The notes beneath the pieces are model-generated. The model was not told the DNA's origin. It saw nothing but the letters and a program-made list of their open reading frames with translations, and did no database searches. From contig JAEOUG010000058.1 of the NCBI GenBank assembly GCA_016839445.1, positions 1-52,334 on the forward strand: DNA of 52,334 nucleotides, written 5' to 3'. The translations under genes were made by a program, and so were the position numbers. Positions 8,698-16,641 of this stretch are shown in pieces (the first letter of the stretch is position 1; each line of letters opens with the position of its first letter). Origin of the DNA: Candidatus Thorarchaeota archaeon (GTDB lineage: Archaea; Asgardarchaeota; Thorarchaeia; Thorarchaeales; Thorarchaeaceae).

Positions 8698-9129
8698 CTA
8701 CCAGTCCTTCCCTATCTCAAGTATCTCGAATTCGCTCTCAAAGAGACCTGGGATACGTTCGATTGTCCGCTTGATGTCGGCCTCTTTGCTCTTGATGTCA
8801 TCCGCAGAGAAGTAGACCTCGTAGATACACCGATTGTTGATGTCCTCATAGCAGAAGCCAGTCGTGAAGAGAACCTTCAGATCGTGCTGCTTGAAGAGCT
8901 CTGTCATTGTCTGCATGAGTGCTGGATTAACCTTCTCGACCTCCAGCCTTACTCTAGCACCGCCCTCTCTCTTCATTGGAATGAGGCGTATCTCCCCAGT
9001 CTTCTCGAAATAGATCACCATGGCGGCTTTGGTGTTGGCCAGCTCTTTGTTGGTGTAGAATTCATCGGGTAGTTGTATCTCCCGCTTCTTGTGAACGTCT
9101 GCAATCATTCCCTTCGTGAGTCCAGCCAC
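8698..9129 (-). CDS. Probable regulator: AbrB-like N-terminus with ACT-like C-terminus
   Basis: 143 residues from GTG 9129; ATG 9108 (MIADVHKKREIQLP) is an alternative. Residues 8-52 resemble a SpoVT/AbrB swapped-hairpin unit (VHKKREIQLPDEF, then a strand ending GEIRLIPM). Residues about 65-143 show the beta-alpha-beta pattern of an ACT-like domain (LMQTMTELFKQHDLKVLFTTG, then YEVYFSADD and EADIKRTIERIPG). If right, it would be a ligand-responsive DNA-binding protein. I am moderately sure of the N-terminal reading and less sure of the ACT reading. Confidence 0.55.
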   Translation of the reverse strand: MAGLTKGMIADVHKKREIQLPDEFYTNKELANTKAAMVIYFEKTGEIRLIPMKREGGARVRLEVEKVNPALMQTMTELFKQHDLKVLFTTGFCYEDINNRCIYEVYFSADDIKSKEADIKRTIERIPGLFESEFEILEIGKDW

Positions 9130-9310
9130 GAGTATCGCCTCTCTCTGAATCAGCCTGACCTTGGGTCATAAGGCTATTTGTATCTTCTCACAATCTACTA
9201 TTAGGCGTTTCTGGCAGGTTGTTTCGCATTGGCATCGGCCTGTGACATGCAGAAACTCATAAATCGTGTCAGGGTGTGGCATGTTCTCCGTAATTCGGAG
9301 GAACTAGATA

Positions 9311-9433
9311 ATGGCCAAAGAAGGAGCAACCTATGTGTGCGACATCTGTCAGCAAGTCGTTGTAGTGAAGAAATCTGGCGCTGGTACCCTTGTGTGCTGT
9401 GGTCAGCCAATGCGTCTATACAAGGGTGATTGA
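9311..9433 (+). CDS. Desulforedoxin-like iron protein (40 residues)
   Basis: A complete 40-residue gene from ATG 9311 to TGA 9433. It carries Y-x-C-x-x-C (YVCDIC) and later a C-C-G (VCCGQPM), the Fe(SCys)4 site of desulforedoxin and of the N-terminal domain of desulfoferrodoxin. The ending GQPMRLY is also typical. It would carry electrons in oxygen or superoxide defence in an anaerobe. It stands alone, without a desulfoferrodoxin catalytic domain next to it. The size equals the family norm (36-40 residues). Confidence 0.85.
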   Translation: MAKEGATYVCDICQQVVVVKKSGAGTLVCCGQPMRLYKGD

Positions 9434-9467
9434 AGTCAGACAGTGTCCGACTTGACACTTGACAATG

Positions 9468-9475
9468 TTTATATT
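9468..9475 (+). promoter_or_regulatory. TATA box for rpoH
   Basis: TTTATATT lies 43 bases before TTG 9511. A start of transcription near 9498 would leave a short leader that contains the GGGG before the start codon. Confidence 0.55.
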
Positions 9476-9510
9476 GGCTCTGCAAGGGCGGTGTAAATCG
9501 ACAGGGGTTT

Positions 9511-10071
9511 TTGACATTGTCTGAGATTCCAGATATCGTACACAAGACAAGAGCGCTTCTCGCACTAAGGGGCTTCAAGACAGAAGACCTTCTCGAATAT
9601 GAGGAACGCTACGTCATGCTTCCCTCTCGTGAAACCGACAAGGGCCTCGTGAGGTATGTTGTCTGGGTTCTCAAGGAAGAGAAGGTTGTTGGGGTCGCGA
9701 TCGTACGTGATCTTGCCAAGGAGATGGAGGAGCACGAAGCCACGAGAGGGATGCTCGTCGGTGGCTCCAGATTCACACCCGCAGCCACGAAGTTCGCTAA
9801 GGCCGCAAAGATTGAGCTAGTTGAGGGTCATTACTCCTCTTTTGACCTGTTTGAGCACGAACTTGTGCCGACCCACGTTATAGCTGAAGAGGCTGAGATA
9901 CAGCGCGTGCTTGAACACTACAAGATCAAGAAGACACAGCTACCTAGGATCTACAGCAGCGACCCAGCTGCAAGAGTACTTGGGGCGCGACCTGGCCAGG
10001 TTCTCAGAATACAGCGTGAGAGCCCAACAGCTGGATTGACCTACTACTACAGATTCGTGGTGGATGGCTAG
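9511..10071 (+). CDS. rpoH: RNA polymerase subunit H/Rpb5, with eukaryote-like N-terminal jaw domain
   Basis: 186 residues from TTG 9511, with AGGGG upstream; TTG 9517 is also possible. Residues 113-186 are the classic archaeal RpoH domain (HELVPTHVI, KKTQLPRIYSSDPAARVLG, PGQVLRIQRESPTAG, YYYRFVV). Most archaeal RpoH proteins consist of only these 75-85 residues. Here about 112 residues precede them and end in GMLVGGSRFTPAATKFAKA, which resembles the end of the N-terminal jaw domain of eukaryotic Rpb5 (nuclease-like fold). The subunit assembles at the downstream DNA jaw of RNA polymerase. The gene is not next to rpoB, its usual neighbour. Confidence 0.9.
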   Translation: MTLSEIPDIVHKTRALLALRGFKTEDLLEYEERYVMLPSRETDKGLVRYVVWVLKEEKVVGVAIVRDLAKEMEEHEATRGMLVGGSRFTPAATKFAKAAKIELVEGHYSSFDLFEHELVPTHVIAEEAEIQRVLEHYKIKKTQLPRIYSSDPAARVLGARPGQVLRIQRESPTAGLTYYYRFVVDG

Positions 10072-10836
10072 TTAGAAGATCACTAACCCGAAGCTCATTC
10101 CTGCGACGAGCATGATTGCACAGGACGCAAACGGGAGCAGTATGTTGTCTGTTCCTTTTGGACTCACTAGTTCTACGAGAGTGGCGCTGAACGCTCCAAT
10201 TAGCGCCAGAAAGACAATGTCCGTCAACGCTACTCCAAGAAGGGGCTGTGGCGGGCTCAATAGACCGAACCACCAGAATGCAATCAGCGCTCCCAAGAAT
10301 CCAAACACAAACAGACCAATGCAGCCGTGCAGACTTCTCTTTGAACCAAAGATGTTGCGGCAATAGTTGGATCCATATTTCATTCCGATTGGTGCGCTCA
10401 TTCCGTCTCCAAGCATCATGATGTGAATAGCTGCTGCCGGGATGAAGTACAGATTGGCGTAGCCCGTGAAGGTGAAGAGGCCTGTCAGGATTGTGATTGA
10501 AACAGCATACCAGAACGGGCCTCTAACACTTCCGTGCTCGAGATCCTCCGGTCTCGCCATGGCTGCGAAGAAGCGCCCGAACCGTTCAGTGTTTGTCAGC
10601 CCCAGCATTATAACAAAGGTCAAAGCGACGAGTGTCGCCACCCAAGGATGCGCGTAGTAGGGCACGGTCCAGATTGCGGCTCCAGCAAAGAGATGAACTA
10701 TCTTCCTAGTGAAGTCGGAGCCGAAGTTCATCTTCCTTCTTCCAAGGTCTGCTACCGCAAGCACAATCACGGCGTATACCAAGGCTATGAAATAGACAAA
10801 GATGTCCCATAGATTGATGGAAAGGTCGACCTGCAT
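10072..10836 (-). CDS. Dolichol/phytol-kinase-like CTP-dependent membrane protein (SEC59 family)
   Basis: 254 residues from ATG 10836, with a GGAGAG upstream; a TTG start at 10869 is less likely. There are six to seven membrane helices. The family signature is visible: RKIVHLFAGA near the first loop, then LGDGMSAPIGMKYG with the acidic residue that binds CTP/Mg, followed by GSKRSLHGCIGLFVFG (the KSxEGS-like motif). The family phosphorylates polyprenols or transfers CMP to lipids. Near glycan genes, a polyprenol-kinase role in making lipid carriers is attractive, but the substrate is not shown by the sequence. The stop codon abuts that of rpoH. Confidence 0.78.
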   Translation of the reverse strand: MQVDLSINLWDIFVYFIALVYAVIVLAVADLGRRKMNFGSDFTRKIVHLFAGAAIWTVPYYAHPWVATLVALTFVIMLGLTNTERFGRFFAAMARPEDLEHGSVRGPFWYAVSITILTGLFTFTGYANLYFIPAAAIHIMMLGDGMSAPIGMKYGSNYCRNIFGSKRSLHGCIGLFVFGFLGALIAFWWFGLLSPPQPLLGVALTDIVFLALIGAFSATLVELVSPKGTDNILLPFASCAIMLVAGMSFGLVIF

Positions 10837-10895
10837 TCCGGCTTCTCTCCGAGCAAAGGTCGAAATCAAACGACGGGATATATGTATCGGCAGAG

Positions 10896-11723
10896 TCAGT
10901 AGGCATCAACCAAGGATGCTTGAATACCCGTCACTTCCTCAAGCTTCCTTATGGCCTCCTCAACCTTCTCTCTGAGATGCTGAGCGTTGTTTCCTCGCGC
11001 CGATATCCACACACGGAGGGTCCATGCGGTTCCATAGGTCTTCGGCATTGACTTGATGTAGACCTCTGGGCATTCTCTCATCACAGTGTCAATGGCAGGC
11101 GCAAAGGTTGACTCGTCGTTTGTGCCGAATTCCACAACGGTCTCGTAGTACTTCTGGCTTATTCGCTCTTTCAACCAAGGAAGAACGGACTCCTCGAAGA
11201 TGAACATCAATTCACTCGGGACGCCGGGGAGGCAAAAGACAGTCGTCCCTTCCAGGTCGATTCTAACACCAGGAGCACCTCCCACTGAGTTATTCAGGGC
11301 AGTACTACCTTCCGGCAAGACTGCCATCTTCCTGCGGCTCTCAGTTATCTCAGGAGTCGACACAATCCCCTTTGCGTGAAGGGCCTTGTACTGCTTCTCA
11401 ACAATCTCCATGGCTTCTTCATCTAGACGTAGCTCTTTTCCGAGAGCCAGAGCCACGGCCTTGAGTGTCATGTCATCATGTGTTGGACCTAGTCCCCCCG
11501 TTGTGATGACGACATCACAGTTGTCGCAGGCGAACCGCAATGCCTTCCCAATCTCTTCCAGATCATCCCTCACAGACACAAGCATCCTCATCTCCAGACC
11601 CAGAGCAGTCAGCCTGATCTCCATCCAATTGGAGTTCGTGTCCAAGACGATTCCATCTAGCACCTCGTTCCCTATCACTACAAAGCCTGCGCTCTTCGGC
11701 GAATGAATGTCACTCTTTGGCAT
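10896..11723 (-). CDS. CinA-like molybdopterin-binding domain protein
   Basis: 275 residues. The N-terminal 170 residues match the MoCF/CinA fold: GNEVLDGIVLDTNSNW, VRDDLEEIGKALRFA, and the phosphate-binding VVITTGGLGPTHDDMT. Later GAPGVRI and VFCLPGVPSEL are typical of CinA-like proteins. In bacteria such proteins belong to ADP-ribose pyrophosphatase/NMN deamidase (CinA). The separate C-terminal deamidase domain is absent, as in archaeal members. It is the second gene of a leftward run, 2 bases after the HD gene. Confidence 0.85.
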   Translation of the reverse strand: MPKSDIHSPKSAGFVVIGNEVLDGIVLDTNSNWMEIRLTALGLEMRMLVSVRDDLEEIGKALRFACDNCDVVITTGGLGPTHDDMTLKAVALALGKELRLDEEAMEIVEKQYKALHAKGIVSTPEITESRRKMAVLPEGSTALNNSVGGAPGVRIDLEGTTVFCLPGVPSELMFIFEESVLPWLKERISQKYYETVVEFGTNDESTFAPAIDTVMRECPEVYIKSMPKTYGTAWTLRVWISARGNNAQHLREKVEEAIRKLEEVTGIQASLVDAY

Positions 11724-11725
11724 TT

Positions 11726-12379
11726 CTAGACACCTGCTCCTCCAATCTCTGTGTTGAGTGCTTCCGCAATGTGCCGAAGCGTGTCAAGCCGTGAAGCCGC
11801 CATCTTCTTCGCTCTCTCGGTAACCATGGACGCGGCGATGCGTTCTGCGAGCGGCAGGAAGGTGGCCATGTCCTCTGAGAGTGAGCGCAATGTCTTGCCC
11901 GGAGTAATCACAACTGTGTTCAATATGTAGTGAATGAAGCCCGTCATACCGAGCTTGACCAGCTTGTCAGCTTCCCAGACAATCTGTGCTTCGATAGGTT
12001 CAAGCTTCTTGTCGAGTGTCAGTCCCGCATGTCGTCGCACTACATCACAGATCCTTTCGACTTGCTCGCTATCTACTTCCATCTCTGACAAGATTGTGAA
12101 GGCAAGTTCTGCGCTTGCTTCTGCATGTTTCTTGACCCCGCCAATTCCAGGTTTGGCCGCGTCATGAAGCCAAGCTGCTGCCTCCACTGTGGCAGGTTCT
12201 GCCGCTGTCCCCTCCGTGAGTGCTGCAGCCACCTTCACAACTTCCTTCACGTGGTCATAGCGATAGTTGTAGATTGGCGGGCCTCTCGTTGAGACCGCCT
12301 TCGTCCAGTCTTCAGTGGCTGCTTTCTCTGTGGTTGACTTGACGAACTGCCGAATCTCGGCGAGCATTCTTTCATCCAT
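11726..12379 (-). CDS. HD-domain phosphohydrolase
   Basis: 217 residues. It has the metal-binding pattern of the HD superfamily: H in YRYDHVKEV, the HD pair in AAAWLHDAAKP, H in KKHAEASAE, H in RRHAGLT, and the final D in WEADKLVKLG. Such proteins hydrolyse phosphomonoesters or phosphodiesters of nucleotides. The exact substrate cannot be read from the sequence. It lies in a tight leftward cluster with CinA-like and TatD genes, which suggests nucleotide housekeeping or damage control. Confidence 0.82.
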   Translation of the reverse strand: MDERMLAEIRQFVKSTTEKAATEDWTKAVSTRGPPIYNYRYDHVKEVVKVAAALTEGTAAEPATVEAAAWLHDAAKPGIGGVKKHAEASAELAFTILSEMEVDSEQVERICDVVRRHAGLTLDKKLEPIEAQIVWEADKLVKLGMTGFIHYILNTVVITPGKTLRSLSEDMATFLPLAERIAASMVTERAKKMAASRLDTLRHIAEALNTEIGGAGV

Positions 12380-12424
12380 GAGCGTTACCTCCGAAACGAG
12401 GATTGGAGCAACTTATCAATCATA

Positions 12425-13189
12425 TCACCCTTGACGCAATCTGCTGTACAGCCTCATCGTGTTCTCGAGCACAATCTCTCTGAGTTCCTCCGGATTGCGA
12501 CCTAGGATAGTTGCAGTCTCTTCGAGCGCGACGTTGACGTTCGAGGGCGTATTACGCTTGCTCTTCTCTGGACCGAGTACGGGACTATCAGTTTCAATGA
12601 GCAGGTGCTCGATATGGATTGCCTTAGCTAGCTTCTTCTTCTGCTGCGAGCGGACAATCGACGTGGGGATGGAGAAGTAGTAATCGTGGTCCTCTGAGGC
12701 CGTTCTCGCAAGACTCGCCTTACCATCAAACGCGTGAAGATGTACCGCCTTTGCGTCACAATCATAGAGGACCTGCAGTGCACGTCTTCCCGCCGAGCGA
12801 GAGTGGACCTGCAGGGGTAAGTCGACTTGAGCTGCGAGGCCGATGAATCTTCTGAAGGATTCCTCTTGGAGCTCCCGAGCTGCGTGGTCTCGTAGGTAAT
12901 AGTGGTCCAATCCTACCTCGCCCACCGCAACGAGCTTCTCCGAGTTCATATGGATCCAAGAGAGAGCAGACTCCGTCTCTTGGTAGAGCATTGGATCAAG
13001 TCCAACCGAGGCATGGACGTTTGGGAACTCTGCGGCGAGGTCGAGGCACTCCTGCCATTCAGAAGGCGTGATGGCTGAACAGATCATTTCTACCCCACTA
13101 CTGGTGGCCGCTGTGATGACTTCGAGTCTGTCTGATTGAAACTCCGTGCTTGTGAGATGACAGTGTGTATCGATGTACAATGTCTTCAC
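12425..13189 (-). CDS. tatD: TatD-family metal-dependent DNase
   Basis: 254 residues from GTG 13189. The TIM-barrel metal-hydrolase signature is complete: DTHCHL at the N-terminus, AVGEVGLDHYY in the middle, PLQVHSR, VHLHAFDG, and LLIETDSPVLGP near the end. TatD enzymes are 3'-5' exonucleases or DNases that process DNA ends. The length is typical (about 255-265). It lies 12 bases downstream of the phosphatase gene, in the same leftward operon. Confidence 0.9.
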   Translation of the reverse strand: MKTLYIDTHCHLTSTEFQSDRLEVITAATSSGVEMICSAITPSEWQECLDLAAEFPNVHASVGLDPMLYQETESALSWIHMNSEKLVAVGEVGLDHYYLRDHAARELQEESFRRFIGLAAQVDLPLQVHSRSAGRRALQVLYDCDAKAVHLHAFDGKASLARTASEDHDYYFSIPTSIVRSQQKKKLAKAIHIEHLLIETDSPVLGPEKSKRNTPSNVNVALEETATILGRNPEELREIVLENTMRLYSRLRQG

Positions 13190-13200
13190 GTCATTCTCAC

Positions 13201-14061
13201 CTAGATCTCGCTAGTGTCGATTCCAGTCTTTTCGAGGGTTCCGAAGAACTCCTCCTTTGTGCCCGGGTCTGAGAATGCGAGAAACCATGGAACTCTTGGA
13301 AACCCTCTGTCGAACTCAACCTCTGCGCCTGTTATGGTTGAGCAGACTCCTCCCCTCTCCTCTAGGATTACCTGGGGTATCCCGAAGTCGTGGGGACTGG
13401 CCATCTTGTACAAGAGAACTCTCGCCCGTCCTTCCGCAACTGCAATCATGCTGTGATGGGCGCTCATGATATCAAGAGGCTCAAGGCCCATTCGCTCCAC
13501 AACAGGCAGAAGGGGCTCGGCACGTTTCTGTACGAAGTGCGGACCGGCGTTTTGCGGTAGAACAAGTGGGTTACCCAGTCCATCTTCTACTGACACACCA
13601 TGACCACGTTTCGCAGAATACAGTCGGTCGAGGGCGGGGAAGTAGACTGCGCTCGAGATGAATCGCCTTTCACTAGAGAACGCCGCGCCGATTGCGAAGT
13701 CATCTCTATCCCGTGTGTATGCAAGCGTACCATCCAAGGGGTCAAGATGGAAGCACAGAGCATCCTTCTCATCAGAGAACAGGCGGACCCTGGGCGTGTT
13801 CTCCTCCGCATTGACGGAAACTTCTGGGAAGCTTAGGTGGAGTATCTCAAGGCACACTTCCTGCACCAAGTCGTCAACGACTGTATGGGCCGTTGAACTC
13901 TCCCTCACCTGATCCGGCGGGAGGTCTGATGCCTTTGGTTGATTCTGGACCTTTCCTCTGTGGGAATTCAGAATCATTCCGCCTGTCAGTACTATTGTCT
14001 TGAGGACGTCGAGGTCTCTGGAATCTTGGTCCATGAATAGCATCTCCGGCTCAACTGGCAT
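13201..14061 (-). CDS. Inositol-monophosphatase-superfamily phosphatase (CysQ/IMPase-like)
   Basis: 286 residues. Metal-binding motifs are in order: NAEENTP (the GEE-like motif), DPLDGTLAYT (DPxDGT), and a late GVCSTITGAEVEF segment. The superfamily includes inositol monophosphatase, archaeal FBPase and 3'(2'),5'-bisphosphate nucleotidase (CysQ). CysQ removes PAP, the inhibitory by-product of sulfotransferases. Three sulfotransferase genes lie 2.5-6.5 kb away, so a PAP phosphatase role is plausible, but IMPase/FBPase activity cannot be excluded. The N-terminus is longer than in the smallest members. Confidence 0.8.
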   Translation of the reverse strand: MPVEPEMLFMDQDSRDLDVLKTIVLTGGMILNSHRGKVQNQPKASDLPPDQVRESSTAHTVVDDLVQEVCLEILHLSFPEVSVNAEENTPRVRLFSDEKDALCFHLDPLDGTLAYTRDRDDFAIGAAFSSERRFISSAVYFPALDRLYSAKRGHGVSVEDGLGNPLVLPQNAGPHFVQKRAEPLLPVVERMGLEPLDIMSAHHSMIAVAEGRARVLLYKMASPHDFGIPQVILEERGGVCSTITGAEVEFDRGFPRVPWFLAFSDPGTKEEFFGTLEKTGIDTSEI

Positions 14062-14190
14062 GACATCGCCAAAATGATGTTATCGGTTTGAGCTTGGCAC
14101 ACCCCGAAAGCCTTAATTGTGGACCAACGAAGGCGCGCCAATACTCCGATATGCTGACTTGCCTAATCGACTGGGGGCTGTGCTCGTCTA

Positions 14191-14952
14191 TTGATTGAGA
14201 TTCTCGTTGTGCTGATTGTGTTGGCATTCATTACGGAGTACTTCACTGCCACACTAGGAATGGGTTACGGCACAATGCTAGCACCCGTTCTCTTGATGAT
14301 TGGCTATGAGCCCGCAGTACTTGTCCCAGTTGTCTTGGTCAGCCAATTCCTTGCGGGACTCGTGTCTGGCAGCTTCCACCATCGGTTCCGCAATATGGAT
14401 CTAATAAACGAGCCTCACGAACGCGCTGCATTCGAGATTTTCTCACTCACGGGCGTGGTGGGTGTTCTGATTGCTGTACTCACTAGCATTGCTCTTCCCG
14501 TCTGGTTCGTCGAACTCTACATCGCCTCTGTGGTTGTACTGATGGGCGCTGTCATCTTGGCGAATGGAAGGACCAGCGAAGCCTTCTCGAATCGGAAACT
14601 CGGCGTCCTAGGTCTCTTCGGCGCCTTCAACAAGGGTATCTCCGGCGGCGGATACGGTCCTATCGTAACAGGCGGGCAGATTATCAGCGGTATCAAACCG
14701 CGCGCGGCAATCGCGATAACCTCCATTGTCGAGGCTGTCATGTGTGCGGTTGGATTCGTCGTGTATCTGATGATTTCTCAGTCCATTGATTTACTTCTGA
14801 CCCTGGGAATCATCATAGGCGCAGTGTTGGCCGCTCCCTTTTCAGCACTCACTACGGCAAAGGTGTCGCAGGAGCGGCTCAAGAAGGCGATCGCAGTCGC
14901 CACAATCGCGCTGGGCATTGTCACTGCTCTGTGGGTTCTCACTGCTGCATAG
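14191..14952 (+). CDS. TauE/SafE-family membrane permease
   Basis: 253 residues from TTG 14191; an in-frame stop at 14164 rules out longer starts. There are seven to eight membrane helices. The N-terminal repeat contains TLGMGYGTMLAPVLLMIGY and the C-terminal repeat contains GISGGGYGPIVTGGQII, the two matching G-rich motifs of the TauE/SafE (sulfite/sulfoacetate exporter-like) family. Substrates in the family are sulfur or organic anions. It stands beside the phosphatase that may be CysQ and upstream of the sulfotransferases, so a role in sulfur-anion transport is a fair guess. Confidence 0.85.
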   Translation: MIEILVVLIVLAFITEYFTATLGMGYGTMLAPVLLMIGYEPAVLVPVVLVSQFLAGLVSGSFHHRFRNMDLINEPHERAAFEIFSLTGVVGVLIAVLTSIALPVWFVELYIASVVVLMGAVILANGRTSEAFSNRKLGVLGLFGAFNKGISGGGYGPIVTGGQIISGIKPRAAIAITSIVEAVMCAVGFVVYLMISQSIDLLLTLGIIIGAVLAAPFSALTTAKVSQERLKKAIAVATIALGIVTALWVLTAA

Positions 14953-14969
14953 GCATGTGGTGTGCAGGA

Positions 14970-15482
14970 CTACGTCTCTTCTTCTTTTGAGTCAGTTACA
15001 AAGGGGTGGTTTCTGAAGTAGTCCTTCCTCAGCTCGATAGCTTCCTCAATATCCTGGCGTCGCTCTGGTCGCATTCGCTGGATTTGCGAGTAGTACTCCT
15101 TAGTTTCTTCGATCTCTTTAGTGTCTAATCCGTGTTGCAGAGATAATTGCTCCAGCGCATCTAGCATTGTTGAGTAGATTGGAAACCAGAAAATGTGGTC
15201 CTTTGGGCTTGGCACATACATGTAGGGATTCCGTTCCTGAGTCACCTCTTGGGAGGCGGCCCACATCACTAGCACTCTGTCGTAGATGTACCCCATGATG
15301 AGGAAGACGAACAGGATCAGACCCGCGAATGCAAGAGGCCCGAGTGCACCCATGTTGAAGAAGAAGGGAACATACCCCACATAGAGACCTGCGAGAACCA
15401 TGACACCATAGAAGAGACCCCAGATTCCTCTAATCTGCAAGATTCTCCATTGCTGTTTCATAAGCCACTTTCTTATTCTCAA
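14970..15482 (-). CDS. Membrane protein with one copy of a two-helix module
   Basis: 170 residues from TTG 15482; the start overlaps the upstream stop in TTGA. It opens with KWLMKQQWRILQIRGIWG, has two membrane helices (YGVMVLAGLYVGYVPFF and LAFAGLILFVFLIMGYI), then YD, RNPYMYVP, and a cytoplasmic tail with MRPERRQDIEEAIELR and RNHPF. The same pattern occurs twice in the neighbouring 351-residue protein. I do not recognise a family with a known function. The pair is surely co-translated. Confidence 0.72.
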   Translation of the reverse strand: MRIRKWLMKQQWRILQIRGIWGLFYGVMVLAGLYVGYVPFFFNMGALGPLAFAGLILFVFLIMGYIYDRVLVMWAASQEVTQERNPYMYVPSPKDHIFWFPIYSTMLDALEQLSLQHGLDTKEIEETKEYYSQIQRMRPERRQDIEEAIELRKDYFRNHPFVTDSKEEET

Positions 15483-16534
15483 TTCAATCGTGCCTCCTCA
15501 GTTGTTACTCTGAACGTATCTCCGAACTCACGGCGCAACTCTCTTGCTCTCTTCATGTCCCCATCCTGAGCGACATCGAGACTGAAGTACTCCTGGAGGA
15601 ATTCCATAATCTTGTCAACCTTCGACGTGTCTAGCCCATCCCTTTCGAGCAGTTGCCTCAAGATGGTGAACATGGTGTAGTAGAATGGCATGAAGAGCGT
15701 ATACAGACTTGGCTCGGCTAGGTAGCTGTACGGGTTCCGCTCGATTCTGACAGTGGTGTCGACAGACCAGATGTACAGCTTTCTGTCGTAGAACCATCCA
15801 ACCGCTGTTATCATGAAGAGAATCGGGATAGTCACGATGAAGATGCCAAGGATGAGATATGCTACTGGCACCATCCCGTCCGTGACTACATCTGGGAACA
15901 GGAACACTACATAGACTCCAGCAATGACCAGAGAGTCCTGCGCCATTCCTGTGAGTTCCTGCACCCAGTTAAGCCGCAGGGTCTGGGTCTCGAATCCGAG
16001 CATGGCTCTTGATCGAAGGCCGACCTTTCCGCTCTCAGGGTCCCCGGTAGGATTGAACGGATGGTTTCTCATGTATTCCTCCCCAAGACTCTGCGCTGCG
16101 TTGATGTCATCCTTCTCAGGTCTGAATGTGTAGTTCTTGGCTAGGTACTTCTCCAGCTCTCCTAGCGACTTGTCGTCTATTCCAAGCTTCCTGAACAGAC
16201 TGTGGAAACTAGAGATGGCAATGTAGAGAACTGGGTATTCGAGAGCGTACGCCTTGTAGTTGGGAACGCATCTATACGGGTTCCTGTCAATATTCACCTG
16301 GAGCTTTGCTCTCCACATCCTTGCCTTCTCATCGTACAGCCAACCGATACCCATGAAGATGAGAATCAGTACACCGCCGAGAAGTACGGCGCCGAGGAAG
16401 CCCAGGTCCGCCAGAATGGGGATTTCCTCGTAGTAGACCCTGCCAAGTGCGAGCATTCCCATCCCGAGACTCATCCATGCTCGAATGGTGCCCATCCGCC
16501 AGTACTGCTTCATAATCCACTTGGCTATGCTCAA
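15479..16534 (-). CDS. Membrane protein with two copies of the same two-helix module
   Basis: 351 residues from TTG 16534. The start is supported by the paralogue downstream, which begins with the same pattern (KWxMKQxWR...IR). Copy 1 covers about residues 1-165 and copy 2 about 185-345. Each copy has two membrane helices, then WxYD, RNPY and a helical cytoplasmic domain with a conserved Gly-Ile/Leu-Asp; copy 1 ends in RNHPF like the neighbour. With that neighbour the locus has three copies. The function is unknown. Order and overlap suggest that the products form one complex. Confidence 0.72.
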   Translation of the reverse strand: MSIAKWIMKQYWRMGTIRAWMSLGMGMLALGRVYYEEIPILADLGFLGAVLLGGVLILIFMGIGWLYDEKARMWRAKLQVNIDRNPYRCVPNYKAYALEYPVLYIAISSFHSLFRKLGIDDKSLGELEKYLAKNYTFRPEKDDINAAQSLGEEYMRNHPFNPTGDPESGKVGLRSRAMLGFETQTLRLNWVQELTGMAQDSLVIAGVYVVFLFPDVVTDGMVPVAYLILGIFIVTIPILFMITAVGWFYDRKLYIWSVDTTVRIERNPYSYLAEPSLYTLFMPFYYTMFTILRQLLERDGLDTSKVDKIMEFLQEYFSLDVAQDGDMKRARELRREFGDTFRVTTEEARLN

Positions 16535-16641
16535 ACTCGTTTCGCTCCGGGCGTCTGCCTCACCGATTGCTGACGTTGTTTTAAACTCTGTGCACTGTCA
16601 AGACACTATCGTTGGTTTGAGAGATGTACGCCCACTATTTC

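Noticed and set aside
14151-14198. A 15-residue leader-like frame ending over the TTG start of the TauE/SafE gene
   Set aside because: The overlap is suggestive of translational coupling, but no attenuation-type codons or hairpins are seen; chance is likely in so short a frame.
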